Shown: positions 7,900 through 15,497 of the stretch, piece after piece | Layout of the letters: each line of letters begins with the position of its first letter | How positions within the stretch are numbered: the first letter of the stretch is position 1 | From: Candidatus Aenigmatarchaeota archaeon | GTDB lineage: Archaea > Aenigmatarchaeota > Aenigmatarchaeia > QMZS01 | Length of the DNA stretch: 25,399 nt | Reading direction: 5' to 3' | Assembly: GCA_021163805.1 (NCBI GenBank) | Contig: JAGGTL010000028.1 | Span: forward strand, 1-25,399 | The notes under the pieces: generated by a model | Databases searched by the model: none | Told to the model about the DNA's origin: nothing | What the model saw: the letters and a program-made list of their open reading frames with translations, nothing else | Made by a program: the position numbers and the translations under genes

Positions 7900-9461
7900 G
7901 GCCAAGAATAAAGACCCACATAAATGAGTTCATTATGTATCCTATTTTTATTGAAATCATTACCTTCAAAATAATATGTGCAATATCCTAAAGGATCCTT
8001 CTCGCAGAGTTCATTACATTTTCTTTTGAAATTTAAGTTAGGTATGTTTTCAGACATACCTAAAATGGCAGATAAAAATAATTTCCACTGGTTTTCTTCT
8101 TTAACAAAAAGTATATAAACTGGACGGTCTTCAATACAACGAATACCCCATATCTGCATAGGCTCACTTATATTTATAGTAGAATTGTTATCTATTGTTA
8201 GAGGCAACTCCTTTCCTTCAAAATAAAATATCTCTTTTATTTTTGGAAATTGTTTTGTAAAATAATTATAATAACTTTGGTTCCTTTCTAAAATTATCTT
8301 GTCAATTTTACTAGCGAGTAGCTCTGCTAATGTAATATTTTGTGTTTTTATTGCTTTTATAGTATAATTTAATGTTTTATAAGGGGTTGATAAATCTAAT
8401 TGTTCAAAAGACTTATCTATTTTTTGATTACACCCAATTATAGATAAATTTGGTTGTTTCTGTTTTAACATTTCACAATCTTTTACAGGAACATTGGTGT
8501 TTTCTAAACGCAATATTTTTAAATTATTTAAATTCATCAAAGGATAAATATCAGAAACATATGTATTATCTATGCATAAAATCTCTAAATTAGTTAAATT
8601 ACTTAAAGGGGAAACATTGGAAATCTCAGTATTACCCAAATACAATTCTTTCAAATTAACCAATCCCCCCAAAGCGGAAACATCGGAAACTCTAGTGCCA
8701 AATAAATCCAAAATCTCTAAATTAGTTAAATTATTCATAACAGGAATGTCAGAAACTTTTGTATAACCCAGGTCTAATTCTTTCAATTTGCTTAAGTTTC
8801 CTAAACAAGAAATATCAGAAACATTAGTAAAAAATAACTCTAAATACTCTAATTTATTTAAATTACTTAGTGCAGAAATATCAGAAACATTAGTAAAACT
8901 CAAACTTAGATACTCCAGACTGATCAAATTACTTAGTGCAGAAATATCAGAAACATCAGTACTTTTTAAATCCAAAATCTTCAAATTTTTTAGATTAGTG
9001 AGAGGAGATAGGTCAAAGACTTTAGTATAACTTATATCTAACCACTCTAAATTAACTAAATCCTCTAAAGGTGAAATATCAGAAACTTCACTTTTCTGTA
9101 AATTTAGATACTTTAAGTTAGTTAATTTAGATAAAGAAGAAATATTTGAAACACTTTGCCTTAAATTACCTGTTAAAGATAATGCCTCCAAACAACTCAA
9201 ACTATTAAGTTCCTGTAAAGCATCACTTCCATTAAACAACATAGATAATGCCAATGTTTTACGACTCTTATTGTCTAAACTTATATACTTATAACTTTTA
9301 TTATTTAAATCTGCAATTTCCTCCCACATGGTAGAGTATTTATCATTGGAACATAAAGTCCTTTGCTGAACACAACCACTTACAAAAACAATCCCAATTA
9401 TTAAGAAAATTAAAATTAGGCAAACTAAAGGTTTTGATCTAATAAAATGTTGTGTATCCAT
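7623..9461 (-). CDS. Internalin-like leucine-rich-repeat lipoprotein
   Basis: A 612-residue protein. The N-terminal signal peptide ends in a lipobox, FVSGC (Cys30), so the mature protein is probably lipid-anchored outside the cell. About residues 89-330 are some ten 22-residue LRRs of the internalin type (LxNLxxLxLxxTxVSDISxLxN). Several are nearly identical at DNA level with exact 66-bp spacing, pointing to recent expansion. Residues about 340-470 form an unidentified domain. The last ~95 residues are a Cys-rich C-terminal domain (CEDRVYCFLYMPCKKL to NVCEKYINKTAD) that also occurs as an isolated remnant just upstream. LRR surface proteins usually bind other proteins or cells; no partner is visible. 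There are no catalytic motifs. Confidence 0.85.
   Translation of the reverse strand: MDTQHFIRSKPLVCLILIFLIIGIVFVSGCVQQRTLCSNDKYSTMWEEIADLNNKSYKYISLDNKSRKTLALSMLFNGSDALQELNSLSCLEALSLTGNLRQSVSNISSLSKLTNLKYLNLQKSEVSDISPLEDLVNLEWLDISYTKVFDLSPLTNLKNLKILDLKSTDVSDISALSNLISLEYLSLSFTNVSDISALSNLNKLEYLELFFTNVSDISCLGNLSKLKELDLGYTKVSDIPVMNNLTNLEILDLFGTRVSDVSALGGLVNLKELYLGNTEISNVSPLSNLTNLEILCIDNTYVSDIYPLMNLNNLKILRLENTNVPVKDCEMLKQKQPNLSIIGCNQKIDKSFEQLDLSTPYKTLNYTIKAIKTQNITLAELLASKIDKIILERNQSYYNYFTKQFPKIKEIFYFEGKELPLTIDNNSTINISEPMQIWGIRCIEDRPVYILFVKEENQWKLFLSAILGMSENIPNLNFKRKCNELCEKDPLGYCTYYFEGNDFNKNRIHNELIYVGLYSWPACEDRVYCFLYMPCKKLGSSASGTIMKKCAELLCNNYLKKYEGDKSLATKEVLDKIKTGSCDFSSVLDEDNWHKEFFPENVCEKYINKTAD
8490..9197 (-). 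repeat. Tandem 66-bp LRR repeats
   Basis: In-frame repeats of 22 residues. The identical core tcagaaac occurs at 8815, 8881 and 8947, exactly 66 bp apart, with long matching flanks between the second and third copies. Confidence 0.9.
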
Positions 9462-9471
9462 AAATATAAAG

Positions 9472-9798
9472 TTATTTAAAGACTAAAACCAAATTAATTT
9501 GGAAATTATTGATTAATCAGCCGTTTTGTTAATATATTTCTCGCACACATTTTCCGGGAAAAATCTTTTATGCCAATTATTTTCTTCTGGAATCTCTGAA
9601 AAATTACCTTCTGTTAAATTAGTGCTTATTCTTATATGCCTTAAAACAGCCTCATTAGCATATTCTACATTACCATTATATTTTTCTAAATAATTTTGAC
9701 ATAATAACTTAGCACAATTTTGTATTATTTCTGTTGAGGTATTGCCAAGTTTTTTACAAGGCATATATAAGAAGCAATAAACCCCGTCTTCACAGGCA
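9472..9798. repeat. Direct repeat copy 2 (isolated C-terminal-domain copy plus spacer)
   Basis: Partner of 7581-7899. It carries the same spacer, stop codon and C-terminal-domain coding sequence, but without the LRR part in front. It ends where a short pilin-derived segment begins. Confidence 0.9.
9489..9502. promoter_or_regulatory. Perfect 14-bp palindrome before the LRR lipoprotein gene
   Basis: CCAAATTAATTTGG is a perfect inverted repeat 27 bp upstream of the lipoprotein ATG and 10 bp after the stop codon of the remnant. The - strand continues TTTTAGTCTTTAAATA. It could be an operator, a weak hairpin/U-tract terminator, or part of the promoter region (TTTAAATA follows). It is preserved, with one inserted base, at 7598-7612. 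Confidence 0.35.
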
Positions 9799-9846
9799 GA
9801 TTATAAGTTTTTAGATAATCTGGTATGTGAAAGCGATCCCCTTCAT
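9513..9846 (-). pseudogene. Remnant: pilin fragments joined to an LRR-lipoprotein C-terminal domain
   Basis: Read on the - strand from 9846, the first codons give MKGIAFT, identical to the start of the pilin-like protein at 6826-7374. The next segment gives PDYLKTYN in another frame, matching the PEYLKPYN found about 50 codons into that pilin. The third segment gives CEDGVYCFLYMPCKKL to NVCEKYINKTAD in a third frame, matching the last ~92 residues of the LRR lipoprotein. Each frame is closed before the next begins, so no single product can be made. The 83-residue frame from the ATG at 9764 lacks any signal peptide and is probably not functional. The structure records a tandem duplication followed by internal deletions. 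It starts 2 bp after the stop of the upstream pilin gene. Confidence 0.8.
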
Positions 9847-9848
9847 TT

Positions 9849-10283
9849 TTATGAAGTTATTATAATTTTGTCGCCAACATCCTTAAATCTAATAATTATT
9901 AAATTTTTATCAAAATTTGTTTTTATTTCTACGTTATCTCTTATGTCCGGTTTAAGATCATTCAGAATATCTTCTTCTGTTACAAAAAGATTAAAAGTAT
10001 TATTTGCATCCAGAATATAACATTCTATATCTGTCTGTTCGTTATCTGGCAAACTCGTCATAGTATCATAACAACTTTCAATATAAGTAGAAATTTCCCC
10101 AGCAGAAAATTCGGTTTGCTTCACTATTTTTGGAAAACCCAAATCTTCTTTTGTTTTAAAATATTCTTCAAAAGGATTAGCAAACTGGCCAGAAAAAGTT
10201 AGGAATAACTCTATCACTACGGCGATTACAACCAGAACGATTATCCATTTACCTATAACATCAAGAGCCAACATTCCTTTCAT
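9849..10283 (-). CDS. Type IV pilin-like protein, C/CY paralogous family
   Basis: A 144-residue protein from the ATG at 10283. The frame extends to 10322, but only the internal start gives the class III layout (MKG then a helix, about residues 4-27) shared by its neighbours. The ectodomain has IESCYD, DIECYILD and a C-terminal strand pair (NLIIIRFKDVGDKIIITS), the same order as the pilin-like proteins at 6826 and 11753, with fewer cysteines. It is transcribed divergently from the + strand pilin-like gene at 10521. A TATA-like sequence (TATATAAA on the + strand, 10300-10307) lies close upstream of the chosen start. Confidence 0.7.
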   Translation of the reverse strand: MKGMLALDVIGKWIIVLVVIAVVIELFLTFSGQFANPFEEYFKTKEDLGFPKIVKQTEFSAGEISTYIESCYDTMTSLPDNEQTDIECYILDANNTFNLFVTEEDILNDLKPDIRDNVEIKTNFDKNLIIIRFKDVGDKIIITS

Positions 10284-10322
10284 AAATATAATCCCAGTAT
10301 ATATAAATACTAACTTTATCAC

Positions 10323-10520
10323 CTCTCTGCCCGTATTTAAAATATACTTAGAAAAGGAAGGGAATTCTTTTTCTGGTTTTTTATTCCTTTTCTCTTTGTT
10401 GAATAATTTCGGACCAATCCACGAAAAGAAATTTCACCAATATTTTTTCAGTTTATGAAAAATTACCTTTGACTTATAACTTTTATATGAATCTTATATT
10501 TAATAAATAATAAATAATAT
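10323..10520. promoter_or_regulatory. Divergent promoter region between two pilin-like genes
   Basis: 198 bp without a gene, between divergent starts. On the + side, a TATA-like stretch (TTATATTTA, about 10497-10505) precedes the ATG at 10521 by about 20 bases, consistent with a short or leaderless transcript. No RNA gene or strong inverted repeat was recognised. Confidence 0.4.
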
Positions 10521-11588
10521 ATGGAGAGTAATGGAAATTTTAAAGGAATAACATATTCAGTGATTGTAACTGTCGCATTGGTTGGAATCTTAGGTGCATT
10601 AATTGGAATGTCTTATCAGTCTTCGATAGGTTCAAGAGTTGGAGGAAGTATTGTGGAAAAGGCCTCTCAGGATGTGTCTGATCAGAAATTGGAAAATACA
10701 AAGGCAACGATTGCTGGAGCATTGAAGTTTGGCACTATGCTTTCTGCTCTGGATGTCGCAGCTCAGGGAGGAACAGCAGACTCTCTAACTTACTGGGAGT
10801 GCAACGGAGAACCACAACCTCCAGAATTAAATGAAGTGCTGTTTGCTTTAAGCAACACTTCCATACAGTATTTTAACAGTTATTTAAAAACATTAAAAAA
10901 AGATCTGAAGGAAAAATTTATCAATGTATCAGAATGCGATTGCGTAGCAATAAAACCTCCAAAAAAAGAAATTTGCATGAATGAAGATTGCTCAAGTTTT
11001 GGCTCCGGCGCTAAAGACGAAAAAATAAAAGTTACTTTTCCAACGAATACCAGTTATGATGGAGATATAGAAGTAGATATAAGTCCAATAAGATTCTGGA
11101 TGTTTTACTACAGATTGTATGACTTCTTCAAGAATAATAAGTTGTTGCAAGTTATTCAGCAAAGTATGCAGGCAAACTGTCCAGAAGACGCTTTAGTGAA
11201 ATATGAAATAGCTTATCAAGATGTATGCAGAGATTTGATAAAAGAATTATCAAGACATGATTCTCCTGGAGGCATTGAATGCAAAACAATAAAAAGCGAA
11301 TATGAGGGAGATGACCATACAGAAATTCTTTGTACTCATAAATACATCGATTGCAGGATAGTAGAAACTGGAGCTCCACACACAGATTGTGAAAGAGATC
11401 CAAGGGAAGATATTTGTTTTAGCAAAAAAGATTACATGCAGGGAAATAACAAGGGAATATTGATAGAACTGAAAGACAAAAAATACAAACCACTTGGAGA
11501 AAAACCGATGATTTTTAATATACATGCGGTATTTATTGGCTTAAATATTCCGGAATGCAAACCAATAAATCAACCAATAAATTCATAG
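10521..11588 (+). CDS. Large pilin-like protein with class III signal
   Basis: A 355-residue protein. The N-terminus, MESNGNFKG, is followed by a hydrophobic helix (about 10-30), so prepilin peptidase could cut after Gly9. The remaining ~320 residues are external, with about a dozen cysteines (ECDCVAIK, CMNEDCSS, IECKTIK, DCRIVE), aromatic-rich helices (RFWMFYYRLYDFF at about 194) and no recognised enzymatic motif. It resembles a structural or minor pilin with a large ectodomain. It is the first of two + strand genes within an otherwise - strand surface locus. A T-rich stretch follows the stop. Function unknown beyond export. Confidence 0.7.
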   Translation: MESNGNFKGITYSVIVTVALVGILGALIGMSYQSSIGSRVGGSIVEKASQDVSDQKLENTKATIAGALKFGTMLSALDVAAQGGTADSLTYWECNGEPQPPELNEVLFALSNTSIQYFNSYLKTLKKDLKEKFINVSECDCVAIKPPKKEICMNEDCSSFGSGAKDEKIKVTFPTNTSYDGDIEVDISPIRFWMFYYRLYDFFKNNKLLQVIQQSMQANCPEDALVKYEIAYQDVCRDLIKELSRHDSPGGIECKTIKSEYEGDDHTEILCTHKYIDCRIVETGAPHTDCERDPREDICFSKKDYMQGNNKGILIELKDKKYKPLGEKPMIFNIHAVFIGLNIPECKPINQPINS

Positions 11589-11589
11589 A

Positions 11590-11611
11590 TTTTTATTTTT
11601 TTATTTTATTT
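11590..11611 (+). terminator. Probable U-tract terminator
   Basis: A T-rich run (tttttatttttttatttta) starts just after the stop codon of the pilin-like gene ending at 11588. Archaeal termination commonly uses such U-tracts without a strong hairpin. Confidence 0.4.
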
Positions 11612-11752
11612 GCACTTATATACTCTTTAGTTGATTTGTGGATATCCTCAGCAGAAGCGGGCAAATGCTTTTTTATTAATTTATATAATTGTGCAAAAAT
11701 ATAAAACCATATTGAAATACGAGAGCGGTATCATTTATTTATTTATAAAATT

Positions 11753-12307
11753 ATGAAAGGACTTGCAATAAACGTAGTTGGTATAATGATTATTGCGTTA
11801 GTGGGTGTCGCTGTTTTGCTGATGTTTATCTCAGGCTCTCTATCATCTATGACGAACAGCGCTTTTTGTTATTTTTCAAAATATATTGGAATATCCCATT
11901 CAGATTTTTGTGAAAGCAAATATTCTTTCTCTAAAACAATAAAATTAAATGTGGATTCAAAAGAAGAATTGGCAAGATATCTCGGCGCATATTCTATATT
12001 ATGCTGGAAAGAAGCAACAAAACCTCTGAAAAAAAAAGACATAATCTGTTATCAGATATTTTTAAATAAACCGGTTGGTAAAGTTTCGGAATTGGATATC
12101 ACGCATATATTGGAAACGGAAGGAGGATGTGATGAACTGCAGAACTCAATTATAAAAAATGAGACTGGCGCAGAGATAGAGTATCCTGGATATTGCGGAG
12201 ATCGAGACGAAATTTGCTGGAATGTCTCCGGAAATGTAATTGAAAATCAAACATTAATTTTAATAAAGTATGACACAGAACAAAATCAGATTGTAATAAA
12301 ATGTTAA
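11753..12307 (+). CDS. Type IV pilin-like protein, CW/CY paralogous family
   Basis: A 184-residue protein starting MKG followed by a hydrophobic helix (about 4-28). The ectodomain has LCWKE (about 83-87), DIICYQIFL (about 96-104), GGCDEL, CGDRDEICW and a closing strand LILIKYD. It aligns well by eye with the - strand protein at 6826-7374 (KCWEK, DMICYELFL, VIIKFD), so the two are paralogues on opposite strands. Eight or more cysteines suggest disulfides. It is preceded by 164 bp that includes the upstream terminator and an AT-rich promoter-like stretch. It converges with the GATase-like gene, leaving 26 bp between stops. Confidence 0.75.
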   Translation: MKGLAINVVGIMIIALVGVAVLLMFISGSLSSMTNSAFCYFSKYIGISHSDFCESKYSFSKTIKLNVDSKEELARYLGAYSILCWKEATKPLKKKDIICYQIFLNKPVGKVSELDITHILETEGGCDELQNSIIKNETGAEIEYPGYCGDRDEICWNVSGNVIENQTLILIKYDTEQNQIVIKC

Positions 12308-12333
12308 TTTATTCAAAAAGCAAAAATGACTGC

Positions 12334-13512
12334 CTATGTAAATGTTTCTGGAGAATAATATTGATATCTGCATCTAAACACTCCCGCTGCATTTACATCA
12401 AATTCAGATAAGTTTTTTGTCAACTCGTGATTTTCTATTGATGATTTTTGTATTTCTTCTTCTCTGCAAGCACAAACACAACTCTGAATTTGGTCAAAGG
12501 GAAAGTCCACACCCCTTAAAATTTTATTAATAACTTCCAGTCCAACTCTCTCATAGACTGCTTTTCTCATTCCAGAATCCGTTATTAACAGCAGACTCCC
12601 GCCGTTCTTCACAAATTTGATTATTTCGTTTATTTCATCTCGATGCCATCTCTTATATTTTTGGCAGTTTCTGGTTGCTTCATCACAAAATCCCGGAGTT
12701 ATCAACCATATTTGGTCGTAATCTTCAAAATTTGTTATTTTTGAATCGTGTCTTCTGATATCTATATTATAACCCCGCAATTTTAACTTATCCAGAATAT
12801 TTTTTCTATCTGCTTCTTCAGGATTTGTTATATTCTCCTCAAAAACTAAAAGAATTCTTTTACCGCCAAGATAATCGGCTATATTGTTTAATAAAGTTTC
12901 CGTTTCATTTCCAACATTGATCCAGTTGTATGTATCGGCAAGTAAAATCACATTATTTTTTAATAATAGAATGGGTTGTTTTCCATTGTATTCGCAGTAA
13001 ATCGGAACTTCAATATCCTTTAGACTACATCCGCATATCGGCTTGGAACCTTTTAGCAGAATTGAAACACCGCATTTTGTTTTGATAAAATTTAGACGAT
13101 AATCTCTGTAGGCGATTTTTCCGAGTATCTTGTCTATTAGACTTGGAATGGTTTTTTTGGATGCAAATTTATCAACTTCTATCTGACAATTAAGTTTTTT
13201 GCTGCAATAAATTTCATTTGAGATATTCATGCATATTTGATTTCCCAAAGTTCTATTATTTTTTTCGGTTATATTGCCATTAAAAACAGCAAATATATTC
13301 GATACAAGGCTTGAAAAAGTTAGAGAGATTTCTGAAGACTGATTTACATTCATCATACAAAAAGTATTTACCTTATTGGCGATTTCATCAAGAGATTTTA
13401 TAGAATCCTGTCTGTGTTTTTCTACAGTCATGTTAGAAAATATTTGTAAAAATAGAATAGATATTGTTAAAGTTGCAAGTATTCCTCCAATAAGCCATAT
13501 AAAGGTATTCAT
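12334..13512 (-). CDS. Membrane-anchored GATase/DUF4350-like protein
   Basis: A 392-residue protein. An N-terminal membrane helix (about 5-25) lacks the Lys-Gly pilin motif. The middle (45-180) is Cys-rich. Residues about 185-375 look like a Rossmann-type class I glutamine-amidotransferase-like domain: VILLADTYNW, RILLVFEEN, YDQIWLITPGFC, then IIKFVKNGGSLLLITDSG (about 297-314) and ENHELTKNLSEF. That last block recurs in DUF4350 and ThuA-like proteins, which are usually non-catalytic or of unknown activity. A typical Gly-x-Cys-x-Gly nucleophile elbow is not evident. It is the last gene of the operon starting at 17906, 1 bp after the VWA gene. Superfamily placement is moderate; function unknown. 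Confidence 0.6.
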   Translation of the reverse strand: MNTFIWLIGGILATLTISILFLQIFSNMTVEKHRQDSIKSLDEIANKVNTFCMMNVNQSSEISLTFSSLVSNIFAVFNGNITEKNNRTLGNQICMNISNEIYCSKKLNCQIEVDKFASKKTIPSLIDKILGKIAYRDYRLNFIKTKCGVSILLKGSKPICGCSLKDIEVPIYCEYNGKQPILLLKNNVILLADTYNWINVGNETETLLNNIADYLGGKRILLVFEENITNPEEADRKNILDKLKLRGYNIDIRRHDSKITNFEDYDQIWLITPGFCDEATRNCQKYKRWHRDEINEIIKFVKNGGSLLLITDSGMRKAVYERVGLEVINKILRGVDFPFDQIQSCVCACREEEIQKSSIENHELTKNLSEFDVNAAGVFRCRYQYYSPETFT

Positions 13513-13513
13513 A

Positions 13514-14758
13514 TTAAGGCCAATAATAAACTTTTAATTCACTATATTTTCCGAGGACAGATACAGGAATCGGTATTGTGACTGCCCGGACAGTCTTAAA
13601 TCTTGGAATCAAAGTTCCGGCTTCAAGATAGGGAATTCTTTTTGGTTGCGCCTTTGTTATTATTTCCTCTATTGCTGCGGCAGAATAGCTTGCATTTATT
13701 AGAGAATACATTTTTCCTCCAGTTTTGTTTGAAATTTCTCTCATCCATCTTTTTACAGTGCCTTTACTACAACCGCAGTAATCGTAAGAAGTATCTTTTT
13801 CAAAATCTTCTCTCTGGCATTCGCCTCCACGTAGAGGATAAAATTCTCCGCATGCAATGCCGGAAAATCCAAAGACGGTTACATTATTTTCCAGAGCAGC
13901 TTTTAGACCCCTTTCAAAATTATTTCTTTGACATCCATGAGTTGGACAATTCGGTTCCATTCCCCCAGGCAATTCATCCGAAATTGGAATGGCAATTTTA
14001 ACGGCATGTTCATTCCATCCGAATTCTCCATTAGTTTTATAGGGACCCATTTCAATTGCACATTTTAATCCAGTTCCCCAATCTTCATCGTATCCTCCTC
14101 CCCGATAACAACCCCGTTTGCAATAATATCCTTTGTTTGGATGCGTGTCGGGTATCTTTACCACATGAAAATATTTTGTCTCATTGACATAGTTTTCTAT
14201 ATGAAAAGGAATCAAATTTCCATTTTCATGGACACAACATGCCGGACTTCCAAGAAGAAACAAAGTCATCTCTGCTTTCTTTCCTTTTTTTCTCAATTTA
14301 TCTATTATTTTTGGAACATCCGTAACCAAAATTCGTATCTGATTGCACATAGAACCAGAGGTATCAGAAACTACAACAATCTGGATATTGGAAGTTATAT
14401 TCGGAAACGGAAGTCTAAGATACCAGTGTCCCTTTCCATAGATATAATCAAACCTGTCTTCAAGTTCTTTTTTTAAATCAACTTTTCCCGCACCAACTCC
14501 ATAGTCTATTTTATAATCTCCATTATACGCAGCAATTCCCAATAATTCTAAGAGTGTTTTTCCAGTATTATTTTCTGTCGTGTAGAGAATAGAATTTATT
14601 CCAGCTTTAAATCCTTCTATTTCCTGTCTTTCTCCCAATATCTTTAAAGTTTCAGTTTGCTCTCTGCCGATATAATTTCCATAAACCACTATAATAATAG
14701 CCAATATTGTAAGAATCAGAACGGTTAGTCCGAGAATCTCAAAAATTTGCCCTTTCAT
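13514..14758 (-). CDS. Pilin-anchored von Willebrand factor A (VWA) domain protein
   Basis: A 414-residue protein starting MKGQIFEILG with a hydrophobic helix (about 4-28), the class III signal layout. A linker region (30-120) is followed by a VWA domain. The MIDAS metal site is complete: DTSGSM (Asp132, Ser134, Ser136), a Thr in DWGTGL (Thr229), and an Asp in PISDELPGG (Asp261). The domain is enlarged by Cys-rich insertions (CKRGCYRGGG, CPTHGCQRN, YDYCGCSKG). VWA domains with an intact MIDAS bind protein ligands through a divalent cation, and pilus-tip adhesins use them. The gene overlaps the preceding one by ATGA and is followed after 1 bp by the GATase-like gene, so it is part of a tight operon. 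The adhesin or complex-assembly role is inferred. Confidence 0.85.
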   Translation of the reverse strand: MKGQIFEILGLTVLILTILAIIIVVYGNYIGREQTETLKILGERQEIEGFKAGINSILYTTENNTGKTLLELLGIAAYNGDYKIDYGVGAGKVDLKKELEDRFDYIYGKGHWYLRLPFPNITSNIQIVVVSDTSGSMCNQIRILVTDVPKIIDKLRKKGKKAEMTLFLLGSPACCVHENGNLIPFHIENYVNETKYFHVVKIPDTHPNKGYYCKRGCYRGGGYDEDWGTGLKCAIEMGPYKTNGEFGWNEHAVKIAIPISDELPGGMEPNCPTHGCQRNNFERGLKAALENNVTVFGFSGIACGEFYPLRGGECQREDFEKDTSYDYCGCSKGTVKRWMREISNKTGGKMYSLINASYSAAAIEEIITKAQPKRIPYLEAGTLIPRFKTVRAVTIPIPVSVLGKYSELKVYYWP

Positions 14759-15492
14759 GTTCTTACCATAAGTTTATTAGGATATTTAAAACTCGTAGTT
14801 ATTCTATATACACCTTTTGATTTTATATCCTTAAAATCAAGTTTGCATAAGACTTTTCTGCATTTTTTTGGGTTGGATTCTATGCACAAAGTATTATTAA
14901 AATAAGTAAGAGGGTAACTTAAACTAATTTTTGTTGTTGTTGCATTTTTCTGACCAAGCATTCCAAGTTTACAAGATAAATCCAAAAATCCCGCTATTTT
15001 CTCCAGTTCTCCATCTACAATATAAATGGTTATTTTTCCGGGTTTAACAACTTTTTTGGAATATCTTATGGCAACGGGCATCCAGAATTCAACACTATTT
15101 CTATACGCTTTTCCTATTGAGAAATTACTTGCGCCAAATTCCCAACCAGAAGAATTTTCAATATCATTAATTTTTACTCTAAAACCAAATTCATAACTTC
15201 TCGCGCATTCGGGCTCAATATCTTTATATTTTTGGGCAAATTCATTGAGTTTCTGCACATCAATAATATTTGCATAACTGCTCGATGTTTCTTTCACTTG
15301 ATAAGCAAGACAATCTTCAGAATTTGCAAGAAGAAGCAATGTGGCTGTAGCAGTATTCATCAACTCATTATTTCTTTCAAGTCTTTTCAAATCCACTTCA
15401 GACATATTCAAAAAACCATACAGGGCAAGCAATACAATTACCATCATAACCAATGTAAAAGGTTTTATCACATAACTTATTTGTCCTTTCAT
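14755..15492 (-). CDS. Pilin-like protein with class III signal
   Basis: A 245-residue protein from the ATG at 15492. The frame opens at 15510, but that start would overlap the previous gene and place six residues before MKGQISYVIKP, so the internal ATG is preferred and leaves a 5-bp gap. After Lys-Gly comes a hydrophobic helix (about 10-28), then an alpha-helical stretch and a beta-rich ectodomain with six or seven cysteines. No known domain was recognised. It is the second gene of the operon, between the transglutaminase-like and VWA genes, and overlaps the VWA gene by ATGA. It may be a structural subunit linking the larger proteins; this is inferred from context. Confidence 0.7.
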   Translation of the reverse strand: MKGQISYVIKPFTLVMMVIVLLALYGFLNMSEVDLKRLERNNELMNTATATLLLLANSEDCLAYQVKETSSSYANIIDVQKLNEFAQKYKDIEPECARSYEFGFRVKINDIENSSGWEFGASNFSIGKAYRNSVEFWMPVAIRYSKKVVKPGKITIYIVDGELEKIAGFLDLSCKLGMLGQKNATTTKISLSYPLTYFNNTLCIESNPKKCRKVLCKLDFKDIKSKGVYRITTSFKYPNKLMVRT

Positions 15493-15497
15493 ACTTT

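Noticed and set aside
8572..9030. + strand open frames across the LRR region, and a CRISPR-like periodicity
   Set aside because: The 66-bp periodicity is explained by in-frame 22-residue LRRs on the - strand; there are no constant repeats with unique spacers.
9513..9764. 83-residue open frame as an independent gene
   Set aside because: It duplicates only the C-terminal domain of the LRR lipoprotein, lacks a signal peptide, and its upstream context is a frame-disrupted remnant.
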